Source: Modestobacter italicus (GTDB lineage Bacteria; Actinomycetota; Actinomycetes; Mycobacteriales; Geodermatophilaceae). Taken from it: a stretch of DNA of 64,000 nucleotides. Numbering within the stretch: position 1 is the stretch's first letter; every line of letters starts with the position of its first letter. The notes below the pieces were generated by a model. The model saw only the letters and a list, made by a program, of their open reading frames with translations, ran no database searches and was not told where the DNA came from. The stretch is taken from contig NC_017955.1 of assembly GCF_000306785.1 (NCBI RefSeq), forward strand, positions 806,001-870,000, in the 5' to 3' direction. Shown here piece by piece: positions 1-8,087 of the stretch. A program made the translations under genes and the position numbers.

Positions 1-20
1 CGAGCGTGTCCGTCCGGATG

Positions 21-46
21 CTGTGGACAGGAGCCGTTGTCCACAG
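21..46. repeat. Inverted DnaA-box-like motifs
   Basis: CTGTGGACA (21-29) and TGTCCACAG (38-46) form a perfect 9-bp inverted repeat with an 8-nt spacer. The right half contains TTGTCCACA, the actinobacterial DnaA-box sequence. A third copy in reverse orientation, TGTGGACAA, lies at 660-668. I see no convincing gene in positions 1-358. This stretch may be part of a replication or regulatory region of a mobile element, but that is inference. The exact matches are what is seen. Confidence 0.45.
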
Positions 47-358
47 GGACCGATTGCGACCGAGCGGGCCTAATGCGCAGGAAGCGGACGCCTGGCAGGT
101 CACCAGAGGACCTCCGGTAGTTCTCCAGTCTGCGAAGGCGCTGGTCGGGCGGCTGTGGCCGGCTACCGGAGGACAGCTGCAGAAGCGCGGCCGGGGCGGT
201 CCATCAGCGGCCCTCGCCGCGGAGAACAACCGGGCGGCGGCAGGAGAAAAACTGCAGAGAGTCGGACGAGGCTGGCTGCGAAGTGTCACCAACGGGCCGG
301 AAATGGCGCCTTGTGTGGTGAAGGCACCACCCGCACCGAGACTCCCGGGGAGCCAGCC

Positions 359-568
359 ATGCCCGACCCCACTGCCGACCACGAGCCCGAACTGCTCACC
401 ATCACCGAGGCCGCGAACGTGCTCCGCGCGCCCGTCGCCACCCTCCGGTACTGGCGACACCTCGGCACCGGCCCGGCCAGCTTCCGCCTCGGCCGGCGCG
501 TCCTCTACCGCCGCGCCGACCTGCGCACCTGGATCGACGCACAAGCAGACCAGTGCCCGCGCCGATAG
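359..568 (+). CDS. Excisionase-like helix-turn-helix protein
   Basis: The product is a 69-residue DNA-binding protein of the MerR/excisionase-like HTH_17 type. The motif LLTITEAANVLRAPVATLRYW (about residues 12-32, given in pieces: TITEAANVL, then TLRYW) is the helix-turn-helix. The FRLGRRVLYRRADLRTWID segment is the wing and closing helix usual for this family. I start it at the ATG at 359 because the domain begins soon after, and longer in-frame readings add only low-complexity residues. Such proteins are usually recombination directionality factors or small regulators in integrative elements and plasmids. It precedes two unknown genes on the same strand. No integrase is visible in the window, so a role in excision is inferred only. 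Confidence 0.75.
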   Translation: MPDPTADHEPELLTITEAANVLRAPVATLRYWRHLGTGPASFRLGRRVLYRRADLRTWIDAQADQCPRR

Positions 569-754
569 CCCCGCCTCCGGAGAGCGGCTGGACCGGGCGC
601 GAGGCCCGCTTCCGACTCCGACTCCGGGCACACGGTGAGGCCTTGTGGCCACCCCCGGCTGTGGACAACGACGGCCATCCACAGAAGCCGAACAGGCCAG
701 GCCTCGGCTGCGCCGGAAAGGCGACGCTGCCTACGCGCATCGAGAGGAGGAGCG

Positions 755-1411
755 ATGGGATGGGTGGGCCCGGTCGTGGACGGCCAGGAGCACGAGGGCT
801 GGGTGGTGCCGCTGTTCGCCGACGGCGCTCAGGGCGCCGGCACCAGCAGCGCCCGCGGTCGACTGATAGCCCACCGGCCCGACGACGGGCCCTGCAACGG
901 CGACCGGATGCGGCTGACCTACCGCGACGGCTCCACCGCCGAGGGCCTCTGGCAGGACGGCACGCTCATCCACGGCGACCGGATTCTGCACGCCCACACC
1001 AGCGGCCAGGTCCACCTCGAGGTGCTCGACCAGGCCGAGGAGTGGCGCCCCGATGCCGCGGTCGTCGGCTGGGCCGCCGGCTGCACCTGCGGCTGGCGCG
1101 GCACCCCCTGGACCCGCGTACCACCGGAGCTGGCCGACCCCGCGGCGCGGCGGCTCGCCACCGCTGGCCCGTGGGCCGATCTGGAGGCCGCCGACGAGCA
1201 CCGGGTGATGACCGAATGGCGCCGACACATCGCCGGATGGCAAGCCCTAGAGGACGTCGAGGCGGCCGCCGCCCGGCAGGCCGCCGCCGCCCGCGCGCTG
1301 GACCAGGCGGTGCGTGCCGCGCTCGCGGCCGGAGCCTCGTGGGCCGACATCGGCCGGGCCACCGGCATGACCGGCCGGTCGGCCACCGAGCGGTGGTCCG
1401 CCCGTGACTGA
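755..1411 (+). CDS. Hypothetical protein with C-terminal HTH-like segment
   Basis: This is a 218-residue protein of no family I recognise. It begins at the ATG at 755, just behind a strong ribosome-binding site (GAGAGGAGG, 742-750). A CTCGW motif (around residues 110-114), with the first two Cys one residue apart, could bind a metal. An Ala-rich helix follows. The last 30 residues (ASWADIGRATGMTGRSATERW, split here as ASWADIGRA and TGMTGRSATERW) look like a helix-turn-helix of the kind found at the ends of plasmid and integrative-element proteins. The next gene overlaps it by 8 nt, so the two are probably translated together. Function unknown. Confidence 0.7.
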   Translation: MGWVGPVVDGQEHEGWVVPLFADGAQGAGTSSARGRLIAHRPDDGPCNGDRMRLTYRDGSTAEGLWQDGTLIHGDRILHAHTSGQVHLEVLDQAEEWRPDAAVVGWAAGCTCGWRGTPWTRVPPELADPAARRLATAGPWADLEAADEHRVMTEWRRHIAGWQALEDVEAAAARQAAAARALDQAVRAALAAGASWADIGRATGMTGRSATERWSARD

Positions 1412-2093
1412 GCAGCCCACCGGCCGCCCCGGACCGAGCAAGCAAACCCCGCCAGGGCAGCGGGCCGTGCTCGTCGTCGACCTCGACGGCGAGCCGCTGG
1501 CACCGCTGCGCGCCCTGGAGGAAATCCTGCTGTGCCTGGGCAGGTGGGAGGACGACGACCGGCGGGATCCGAGCGCCGGCGCGGAGCCGCTGCGGTTGCC
1601 GGCCCCGCTGGCCGACCGGGCCGCGCTCGCCGCCGTGCAGCGCCTGCTCAGCGCACTGGCGCCCACCCAGTCCCGGGAACCGTGGCGTGGCCGGCTGCTC
1701 GCCCCGGACGGCCGCTACGAGCACGCGCCGATGACCGCGCTCACCCTGCCCGCCACCGACATCGACATCCTCGCCGCGACCGCCGCCACCCTCGGCCACC
1801 CCGGGCTGGACGCCGACCTCGCCGAGCTGGTAGACGCGCACACCGCGCAGCTCGCCGGCGGCTACCGTCGGGCCGACCGCACCGAACTGGTCTCGCTCCT
1901 GGCACGGCTGGCCGGCCTGCTCGACCTCGCCCCCACCGACGACACCCGACTGCTCATCGTCCGCCTTCGGGCCACCCCGCCCGGCACCGACTGCGTGCTC
2001 AGCGAGACCGAGGAAGCCGCCCACGCCCGCACCGCCGACCGCATGAACCACCTGTGGGCGCACGGCTCAGGCATCGACCGCTACCTCTACTGA
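1404..2093 (+). CDS. Hypothetical protein
   Basis: This is a 229-residue protein starting with GTG at 1404 and overlapping the end of the preceding gene by 8 nt, which suggests translational coupling. I recognise no domain. The N-terminus has a hydrophobic strand (RAVLVVDLDGEPL) and the rest is a soluble, Ala- and Leu-rich alpha-helical pattern. There is no signal peptide or membrane segment. It probably belongs with the upstream HTH genes to one accessory module. From 2094 to 2333 there is no gene I can support. One short reverse reading frame there (stop at 2087) ends in a plausible peptide but lacks a good start. Confidence 0.65.
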   Translation: MTEQPTGRPGPSKQTPPGQRAVLVVDLDGEPLAPLRALEEILLCLGRWEDDDRRDPSAGAEPLRLPAPLADRAALAAVQRLLSALAPTQSREPWRGRLLAPDGRYEHAPMTALTLPATDIDILAATAATLGHPGLDADLAELVDAHTAQLAGGYRRADRTELVSLLARLAGLLDLAPTDDTRLLIVRLRATPPGTDCVLSETEEAAHARTADRMNHLWAHGSGIDRYLY

Positions 2094-2333
2094 ACCCACG
2101 GCGGTTCCTCGGCGAAGCGGCGCAGCTCGACGGGGAGGGCGGTGGACAGGTCGTAGCCGGCCAGCAGGTGCCGCACAGCCGTGGGTCGGGTTGTAGGTCG
2201 CCCTCCTACGCAGTCGTCGCAGACAGGGCTTCTCACCCTTGCAGGCTGCCACCGTCGGCCACTGCCTGCCCGGCTGGGGTTGCCGGGCGCGAGAGGAGGA
2301 GGGCCCGGTGACACGAGGCCGTTGCCGGAGGAC

Positions 2334-3494
2334 TCATGCGGTCTTCTGTTCCCGCTCGATGGCGATGTCCTCGAGAAGGCTGCTGAGCGTTCGGATATTG
2401 AGGACGGGATCCTCCGGTCCCCGGTGCTTGTCGTTGATCAGCCGGCGCAGGTCGCGGGCGCGGGTCAGCCGATCGACCTCCATTCCCGGCCTCCAGCGTT
2501 CCGGCGTGGACATGAGTTTGTCGACCTCCGTGGCCCGTGCATGCAGGTAGTGGCCCCGCGGGTCGTTCTTGGGCCCACTGACGCTGGTGCCGCAGGCTCC
2601 GAGCCGGCACCCCACCCTGGTGCGGATGTCGGTGTTGGCCAGGTAGGAGGCTCCCAGCTTGCGGCTGACGGTCAGCGCGGGCCCGGGCAGGTAGATGCCG
2701 GCGATCGGTCCGCCGCCGCCGTCCTCCTCGCCGTCTTTGGGAGGCTTGGGCGGCTGCTTCTGGCGACTGATGGTGCCGGCGTGGTTGACCCGTTCCCGCA
2801 GGCCGATGCCCACGGAGTAGTGCTGAGCGTGCCCCAGGGCCATGGCGGTCTGCCCCACATTGCCCGACAAGCCCAGGGTCACGGTCAACGCGGAGTCGGT
2901 GAACGCGCGCAGCAGAGCGAAGGAGCTGCGGATCTTGCGCACGCTCTCGTCTTCGCCCCCGAGGGGGCTGATCCGCAGCTCCATGTCGCGGATACCGGCC
3001 CGGCGGTACTCCGCAGCGAGCTCCGCCGCCGCCGCGACGGGGTAGCGGCTGCTCAGGACGAGGGTGGCTCGCACGTCGGCGCCGTGCTCGTGCAGGGTCT
3101 CCTCAGCAAGGCTGACGTTGAGGTTGGCCGAGCGCTCGTCGCGGACGAAGAAGTGCGGCGGAGTGACCGTGGTGACGAACCGCGGGTGGGCCGCCAGGAC
3201 GCCAGCGACAAGTGCAGTGCGCTGAGCCGGCTGTTGCGCCAGCTTGTCCACGTCGTAGGGAGTCGGGGGGTAGTAGGCCAGCCCGGGAAGCTCGAACCCG
3301 ACATCGGCGAGCCGCTCGGTGGCCGGGTCGAAGTAGACCTTCACGCCTGCGTCGGCCGCGGCCTCGGCGGCGGCCTGCTGGTGCTTGGCTGCCTTGGTGT
3401 CCACCACGATGGCCGACACCCCGGCTGCCTGGTGAGCCAGAAAGTCCTCGGCCACCTTGTGGTCGCCTCCACCCAGGCGAAATTCGACCCCCAC
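2334..3494 (-). CDS. TIM-barrel-like protein of unknown function, divergent from Xre/RES
   Basis: This is a 386-residue soluble protein starting at GTG 3494 behind a clear ribosome-binding site (AAGGAG). Repeated alternation of hydrophobic strands (VSAIVVDTK, VKVYFDP, RFVTTVTP, VRATLVLSSRY, DMELRISPLGG, LTVTLGLSG, YSVGIGLR) with helices suggests a beta/alpha barrel. I cannot name a family. A loop rich in Gly, Glu and Lys follows the VNHAG segment, and a GCRLGACGTS segment carries two Cys. The gene is transcribed away from the Xre/RES pair across a 77-bp shared upstream region. It could be an accessory part of that module or an unrelated cargo gene. Confidence 0.75.
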   Translation of the reverse strand: MGVEFRLGGGDHKVAEDFLAHQAAGVSAIVVDTKAAKHQQAAAEAAADAGVKVYFDPATERLADVGFELPGLAYYPPTPYDVDKLAQQPAQRTALVAGVLAAHPRFVTTVTPPHFFVRDERSANLNVSLAEETLHEHGADVRATLVLSSRYPVAAAAELAAEYRRAGIRDMELRISPLGGEDESVRKIRSSFALLRAFTDSALTVTLGLSGNVGQTAMALGHAQHYSVGIGLRERVNHAGTISRQKQPPKPPKDGEEDGGGGPIAGIYLPGPALTVSRKLGASYLANTDIRTRVGCRLGACGTSVSGPKNDPRGHYLHARATEVDKLMSTPERWRPGMEVDRLTRARDLRRLINDKHRGPEDPVLNIRTLSSLLEDIAIEREQKTA

Positions 3495-3571
3495 GGGTGA
3501 CTCCTTATCGACGGCGGGAGCAGGCTGCTGCCATACTCACTGACAGACAGCATGACAGAAGGAGCGACACA

Positions 3572-3916
3572 ATGGCGACACAGGGAGCCCTCGCGCACAA
3601 AGTAGCCGGCCTGATCTCCGGCCTCGGGCTCACGCAAGAAGAGATCGGAACGATCGTCGACGCCTCCGCGCGGTCGGTCTCGCGCTGGTCCAGCGGCGAG
3701 GTCGTGCCTCAGCGGCTGAACAAGCAGCGTCTGGTGGAACTCGCCTATGTTGCCGAAGCGGTCACCGCGGTGCTGCCCCCGGATGAAGCCAATCTGTGGA
3801 TGTTCGCCCCCAATCGCATGCTGGGACACGAGTCCCCCGCCGCGCGCATCCACGACGGGCACTACCGGGACGTCCTGGACCTGATCGAGGCGATTGCTAG
3901 CGGCGTGGTGGTGTGA
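3572..3916 (+). CDS. Xre/MbcA/ParS-type antitoxin
   Basis: This is a 114-residue antitoxin of the Xre/MbcA/ParS class. It contains a helix-turn-helix (TQEEIGTIVDASARSVSRW, about residues 21-39) and a C-terminal toxin-binding region with LWMFAPNRMLGHESP and a final helix. The start is the ATG at 3572 behind GAAGGAG. Its stop overlaps the GTG start of the RES gene (GTGA, 3913-3916), the usual arrangement for this toxin-antitoxin type. Antitoxins of this family bind the RES toxin and repress their own promoter. TGACAG repeats at 3541 and 3553, 12 bp apart, lie just upstream and could be an operator. Base use is less GC-biased than in the chromosomal genes to the right. Confidence 0.9.
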   Translation: MATQGALAHKVAGLISGLGLTQEEIGTIVDASARSVSRWSSGEVVPQRLNKQRLVELAYVAEAVTAVLPPDEANLWMFAPNRMLGHESPAARIHDGHYRDVLDLIEAIASGVVV

Positions 3917-4476
3917 GCGTCCCGTTGGATGAGGACGTCGTTCAGCAGGTTAACGACGCCGGGTCCACGCCGTGGTCGGGAACCGTCCACCGTTACACGG
4001 CCGCCGAGTACGAACCTCTCTCCGGAGAGGGCGCCTACAAGTTCGGCGGTCGCTGGAACCCGCGGCGCATCTTCCCGACGATCTACCTGGCCCGGCCGCT
4101 GAGCGCCTCGATGGGCGAGCTGCGCCGCCTGGCTGAAGCAACCTCGGTCGATCCGCAAGCACTTCTACGTCGGGGATACGTCCTGCACGACATCGAGGTG
4201 GTCGACCTTCCGGTGCTAGACCTACGCACCCCGGCCGCCCTTGCCTTCGTCGGACTCAGCGTCGATGACATCGCCGATGACGATTGGGCTGCGTGCCAGT
4301 CAGTAGGCCATGCGGCCTGGTTTCTCGAATACGCCGGCGTTCTGGCTCCGTCCGCCACCGGGGACGGCCACGTCCTCGCGGCGTTCGAGCACCGAATCCA
4401 GCCGGGACAGATGGCCGTCCTCGAGTCCCGACCGCTGGATCTGGAGACGTACCTGAGGCACTGCCCGCCTGCCTAG
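3913..4476 (+). CDS. RES domain toxin
   Basis: This is a 187-residue RES-domain protein. The family motifs are visible: a GGRWNP segment near residue 45, then the YLARPLSASMGELRRL segment containing the Ser/Glu positions typical of RES toxins. Characterised RES toxins (for example MbcT) degrade NAD+. That activity is inferred here from family membership. It begins at GTG 3913 inside the stop of the antitoxin, so the two are translationally coupled. The length is usual for the family and nothing looks truncated. The pair lies at the edge of an accessory region, next to a TIM-barrel-like gene on the opposite strand. Confidence 0.9.
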   Translation: MSVPLDEDVVQQVNDAGSTPWSGTVHRYTAAEYEPLSGEGAYKFGGRWNPRRIFPTIYLARPLSASMGELRRLAEATSVDPQALLRRGYVLHDIEVVDLPVLDLRTPAALAFVGLSVDDIADDDWAACQSVGHAAWFLEYAGVLAPSATGDGHVLAAFEHRIQPGQMAVLESRPLDLETYLRHCPPA

Positions 4477-4541
4477 GGCCGCCAACCGGCGACTTTCGCG
4501 GAGGTGTCCCGTCCCAGTACGACGGACAGTCGAGCGATTTG

Positions 4542-4571
4542 GTCCGCAGCCAGTCCGCAGATAGTCCGCAG
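4542..4571 (+). repeat. Three GTCCGCAG iterons, 11-bp spacing
   Basis: GTCCGCAG occurs at 4542-4549, 4553-4560 and 4564-4571, exactly 11 bp from start to start. The last two repeats share the longer unit AGTCCGCAGAT. One helical turn of spacing places the copies on the same face of the DNA, as at protein-binding arrays such as integrase arm sites. They lie in the gene-free stretch 4477-4640, where the accessory region seems to end. Confidence 0.6.
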
Positions 4572-4640
4572 ATCACCCAATCGCGACCGTCACCGACCAG
4601 CAGCGCTCAACCGTGAACCCCCAGTTCAGCGGCGAGTTCC

Positions 4641-4823
4641 ATGGACCACCGTAAGCAGCCGAACATCGACAATCTGTTCGACATCTACCGCAACAACCTC
4701 GACGGCGAGATGTTGTACGGCGCGATCCTGCTCGCGTCGTTCTTCGGGCTCGTCGTCTTCTGGGTCTTCGGCTGGATCGCCCACCTGGCCACCGGCGCCT
4801 GGTACCGCCCGCCCCGCCGCTGA
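4641..4823 (+). CDS. Small single-pass membrane protein
   Basis: This is a 60-residue protein with a hydrophilic N-terminus, one clear transmembrane helix (LYGAILLASFFGLVVFWVFG, about residues 25-44) and a short basic tail. It begins at ATG 4641 with only a weak ribosome-binding site. I recognise no family. It precedes a secreted lipoprotein gene on the same strand by 72 bp. It is too short for function to be inferred beyond membrane location. Confidence 0.5.
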   Translation: MDHRKQPNIDNLFDIYRNNLDGEMLYGAILLASFFGLVVFWVFGWIAHLATGAWYRPPRR

Positions 4824-4895
4824 CCCCTCGCTCGTCCCGTCCTGCCCGATCGGCACGTGCCGACCGGTCCTCTCCCGACCCCGAGGAAGCCCGCC

Positions 4896-6083
4896 ATGCC
4901 CTCTGCCCGGCGCACCCCCCGCCCCTCCCGGTTGCTCGGCCCCGGCGCCGCGCTGCTGTCCGCGACCCTGCTGCTGTCCGCGTGCGGCGGCTCCGACGAC
5001 GACGCCGCGGCAGCCGTCGGCGGCGACGGCGCGCTGTCGGACTGCCCGTCGACCGTGGTGCTGCAGACGAACTGGTTCCCCGAGCCCGAGCACGCCGCCG
5101 CCTACCAGCTCATCGACCCGGCCGACGCCGCCATCGACGCCGAGGCGGGCATCTACTCCGGGCCGTCGACCGCCGACGGGAACGTCACCATCGAGATCCG
5201 CGCCGGCGGCCCGTTCATCGGCTTCCAGAGCAACACCGCGCTGCTCTACACCGACGACGACGTCATGCTCGGCATGGTCGACACCGACGAGTCGGTGCGG
5301 CTCTCCGCCGAGCAGCCCACCAAGGCCGTGGTCACCCCGCTGGAGCTCAACCCGCAGGTGCTGCTCTGGGACCCGGACAAGTACGACTTCCGGTCCTTCG
5401 CCGACATCGCGGCCAGCGACGCGACCGTCCTGTACTTCCAGGGCGCGACGTACATGGACTACCTGGAGCAGCAGGGCTTCGTCCGGCCCGAGCAGCTCGA
5501 CGGCTCCTTCGACGGCTCGCTGACCCGGATCGTCGCCGGCGAGGACGTCGTCATCCAGGGGTACGTGACCCAGGAACCGTGGCGGCTGGAGAACGAGTTC
5601 ACCGACTTCGGCAAGGCGCCGGGGTACCTCACGCTCGGGGACGCCGGGTACGACACCTACGGCTCGGCCTGGGCCGGCACGCCCGAGTCCGTCGAGGCCA
5701 ACAGCGCCTGCCTGACCCAGCTGGTGCCGCTGCTGCAGCAGGGCCAGGTCGACTACATGTACGACCCGACGCCGGTGAACGAGGCCATCTCCGGTTACCT
5801 GGAGGAGATCGGTCAGTTCTTCCAGATCACCCCGGAGCGTGCGGCGGCCATCACCGACTCGCTCAACGACGACGGCATCGTCGCCAACGCCCCGGACGGC
5901 ACGCTCGGCGCCTTCGACGCCGAGCGGATGGAGCGGATGACCGGCCTGCTGACCGGCGTCTTCGACGACCTGGGCACCGAGCTGGCCGACGGCCTGACCG
6001 CCGACGACCTCTACACCAACGAGTTCATCGACCCCTCGATCAGCTACGACCCGGCCAGGTACACGACCCAGAGCGGCTCGTGA
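4896..6083 (+). CDS. ABC-type substrate-binding lipoprotein (NMT1/THI5-like)
   Basis: This is a 395-residue secreted lipoprotein. A signal peptide ends in a lipobox (LLLSACGG, Cys about residue 28) and is followed by a Ser/Asp linker. The body, with segments such as VVLQTNWFPEPEHAAAYQL and a periplasmic-binding-protein-2 layout, resembles NMT1/THI5 and nitrate/sulfonate-type binding proteins. I chose the ATG at 4896, behind GAGGAAG, over the upstream GTG at 4857. The ligand cannot be told from sequence. No permease or ATPase gene adjoins it. The downstream genes encode sugar-acid and sugar-type enzymes, so a carboxylate or pyrimidine-like ligand is possible. Confidence 0.8.
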   Translation: MPSARRTPRPSRLLGPGAALLSATLLLSACGGSDDDAAAAVGGDGALSDCPSTVVLQTNWFPEPEHAAAYQLIDPADAAIDAEAGIYSGPSTADGNVTIEIRAGGPFIGFQSNTALLYTDDDVMLGMVDTDESVRLSAEQPTKAVVTPLELNPQVLLWDPDKYDFRSFADIAASDATVLYFQGATYMDYLEQQGFVRPEQLDGSFDGSLTRIVAGEDVVIQGYVTQEPWRLENEFTDFGKAPGYLTLGDAGYDTYGSAWAGTPESVEANSACLTQLVPLLQQGQVDYMYDPTPVNEAISGYLEEIGQFFQITPERAAAITDSLNDDGIVANAPDGTLGAFDAERMERMTGLLTGVFDDLGTELADGLTADDLYTNEFIDPSISYDPARYTTQSGS

Positions 6084-6108
6084 GCCGGCGACCCGGGGGA
6101 GGACCACG

Positions 6109-7209
6109 GTGAAGATCACCGAGATCACGGCGGCGCCGCTGCTGCGCTCCAGCGCCAACCAGCCGATGACGTTCTTCGTCGTCCGGGTGGCCACCGACGA
6201 GGGCCTCGTCGGGTACGGGGAGGCGTGCGACTGCTTCGGCGTCTCGCACCCCACCGTGCTGGCCACCATCGTCGACGACGTCCTGGCCCCGGCGCTGCTG
6301 GGCACCGAGGTGGGGGCGGGCGGTCCGGTCGTGGAGCCGGTCGTGCACGCCACCCGCCGGACGCTCGGTGCGGGCACCGTCGCCGCCCAGGCCCGCAGCG
6401 CCGTGGCCATCGCGCTCACCGACCTGGCCGGGCAGGCGGCCGGCCGGTCGGTGAGCGACGCCGCGGGGCGGGTGCGCGACAGCGTGCGGGTGTACGTCGG
6501 GAGCAGCCCGTTCCTCGAGTCCGGCCCGGCGACCCAGCACCTGGACCGGCTCGCCCCGGCGCTGGAGCGCGGCGTCGACATGGTCAAGATGCGGATAGGC
6601 CAGGACTGGCGGGCCGCGCTCCGGGTCCTCGCCGAGCTGCGCGGGCTGCTCGGGGACGCGGTCGAGGTCGCGGTGGACGCCAGCGAGTTCTTCACGCTCG
6701 CCGACGCCCTCGGCATCGCCGACGGGCTGGCCGGCCTGGACATCGCCTGGCTCGAGGAACCGCTGCCCTACGAGCAGCGCCCGGCGATCGCGGAGCTGGC
6801 GCGCCGGACCCGGGTGCCCCTGGCCTACGGGGAGCACCTGTTCACCCTGGGGGAGGCGGCCGAGGCGCTGGACGGCGGGATCACGGTCGTCCAGCCCGAC
6901 GCGTCCATCTGCGGCGGCATCGAGCCGGCGCGGGCGATCGCCGGGCTGGCGGCCGCCCGAGGGGCCCGGGCGGTCGGCCACCTGCACGGTGGCGTGATCT
7001 CGATGGCGGCCAACCTCCACGTCGCGGCCTCGACGGCGGTGGACGTCCTCGAGTTCCCGGTGCACCTGGACCCGCTGCTGACCGACGACGCGGGGCTGGC
7101 CCTCGGCCTCTCCGCGATCGTCGACGGCCGGCTGCCGGTGCCGACCGGGCCGGGCCTCGGGGTGACCCTGGCGCCGGACTTCCTCGACCGGTGGGCGCTG
7201 CGGTCGTGA
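6109..7209 (+). CDS. Mandelate racemase/muconate lactonizing enzyme family protein
   Basis: This is a 366-residue member of the enolase superfamily, starting at GTG 6109 behind GGGGGAGGA. After the capping domain, the barrel shows a KMR motif (VKMRIG, the K-x-K/R base position). The three metal-ligand positions are VAVDAS, WLEEPL and YGEHL. Later come QPDASICGG and a GHLHGG segment matching the His/Asp base of the mandelate racemase subgroup. These enzymes abstract the proton alpha to a carboxylate. Many dehydrate sugar acids. The substrate cannot be assigned. The stop overlaps the start of the epimerase gene by 4 nt, and a binding protein lies upstream, so a carboxylate catabolic operon is likely. 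Confidence 0.85.
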   Translation: MKITEITAAPLLRSSANQPMTFFVVRVATDEGLVGYGEACDCFGVSHPTVLATIVDDVLAPALLGTEVGAGGPVVEPVVHATRRTLGAGTVAAQARSAVAIALTDLAGQAAGRSVSDAAGRVRDSVRVYVGSSPFLESGPATQHLDRLAPALERGVDMVKMRIGQDWRAALRVLAELRGLLGDAVEVAVDASEFFTLADALGIADGLAGLDIAWLEEPLPYEQRPAIAELARRTRVPLAYGEHLFTLGEAAEALDGGITVVQPDASICGGIEPARAIAGLAAARGARAVGHLHGGVISMAANLHVAASTAVDVLEFPVHLDPLLTDDAGLALGLSAIVDGRLPVPTGPGLGVTLAPDFLDRWALRS

Positions 7210-8087
7210 GGGTGCTCGTCACCGGCAGCCGCGGCCAGGTCGGCCGGGCGGTCGTCGCGCAGCTGGCCGCCCGGAGTCACGACGTCCGGGGCACCGACCT
7301 GGGCACGCCGTCCTACGGAGCCGGCGAGCCGGTGCCCTACGTCCGGGCCGACCTGACCGACGCCGGGCAGGCCGCGGCCGTCGTCCGGGACGTCGACGCG
7401 GTGGTGCACACGGCTGCCCTGCCCCGGCCCGGGATGGACCCCGACCACGTCGTCTTCGGCGTCAACACGGCGGCTGCCTTCGCGGTCGTCGACGCGGCGG
7501 CCCGCGCCGGGGTCCGCCGGTTCGTGGCGCTCTCCTCCGACAGCGTCGCGGGAATCACCTGGGCGGCGGAGCCCGGGCCGCCGGCGTTCCTGCCGATCGA
7601 CGAGACGCACCCGGACCGCCCCGAGGACCCCTACGCCACGAGCAAGCAGGTGGCGGAGCTGCTCTGCGACGCGCTGGTGCGCCGCAGCGCGTGCACCGCG
7701 GTGTCGGTGCGGGCCACCTGGGTGCAGACGGCCGACACCTACGCGGGCAACCTCGGGCCGTTCCTGCGTGACCGGTCGCTGCCCAGCCCGATGTTCTGGA
7801 GCTACGTCGACGTCACCGACCTGGCCGAGCTGCTGGTGCTGGCCGTGGAGTCCGACACCCCGGGCCACGAGGTGGTCTACGCGGCCGCAGCGGACAACGC
7901 CGGTGGCCGGGACCTGCGGGGGGAGGCCCTCGCCGTGCACCCCGGGCTCGAGGTGCGACCGCTGGACCGGCCCGATGCCAGCGCGATCAGCAGCGCGAAG
8001 GCGCAGCGGCTGTTCGGCTGGGCGCCACGCCGGAGCTGGCGGGACCACCTGACCGAGGACGGCCGGTCGCTACCGTCCCGGCCATGA
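7206..8087 (+). CDS. NAD-dependent epimerase/dehydratase (extended SDR)
   Basis: This is a 293-residue extended short-chain dehydrogenase. The Rossmann glycine motif (VTGSRGQVG) is at the N-terminus. VVHTAA marks strand 4, a Ser-rich FVALSSDS segment follows, and the active-site YATSK (Tyr-x3-Lys) is near residue 150. It starts at GTG 7206, overlapping the racemase-family gene in a GTGA, and ends overlapping the next start in an ATGA. Such enzymes act on nucleotide sugars or on sugar-acid derivatives such as uronates. Coupling to the enolase-superfamily gene favours a small-molecule catabolic role. The specific substrate is unknown. Confidence 0.85.
   Translation: MRVLVTGSRGQVGRAVVAQLAARSHDVRGTDLGTPSYGAGEPVPYVRADLTDAGQAAAVVRDVDAVVHTAALPRPGMDPDHVVFGVNTAAAFAVVDAAARAGVRRFVALSSDSVAGITWAAEPGPPAFLPIDETHPDRPEDPYATSKQVAELLCDALVRRSACTAVSVRATWVQTADTYAGNLGPFLRDRSLPSPMFWSYVDVTDLAELLVLAVESDTPGHEVVYAAAADNAGGRDLRGEALAVHPGLEVRPLDRPDASAISSAKAQRLFGWAPRRSWRDHLTEDGRSLPSRP

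Noticed and set aside
2087..2314. Short minus-strand frame with a plausible C-terminal peptide
   Set aside because: No good start or ribosome site, and no family recognised; it may be a remnant but the evidence is too thin.
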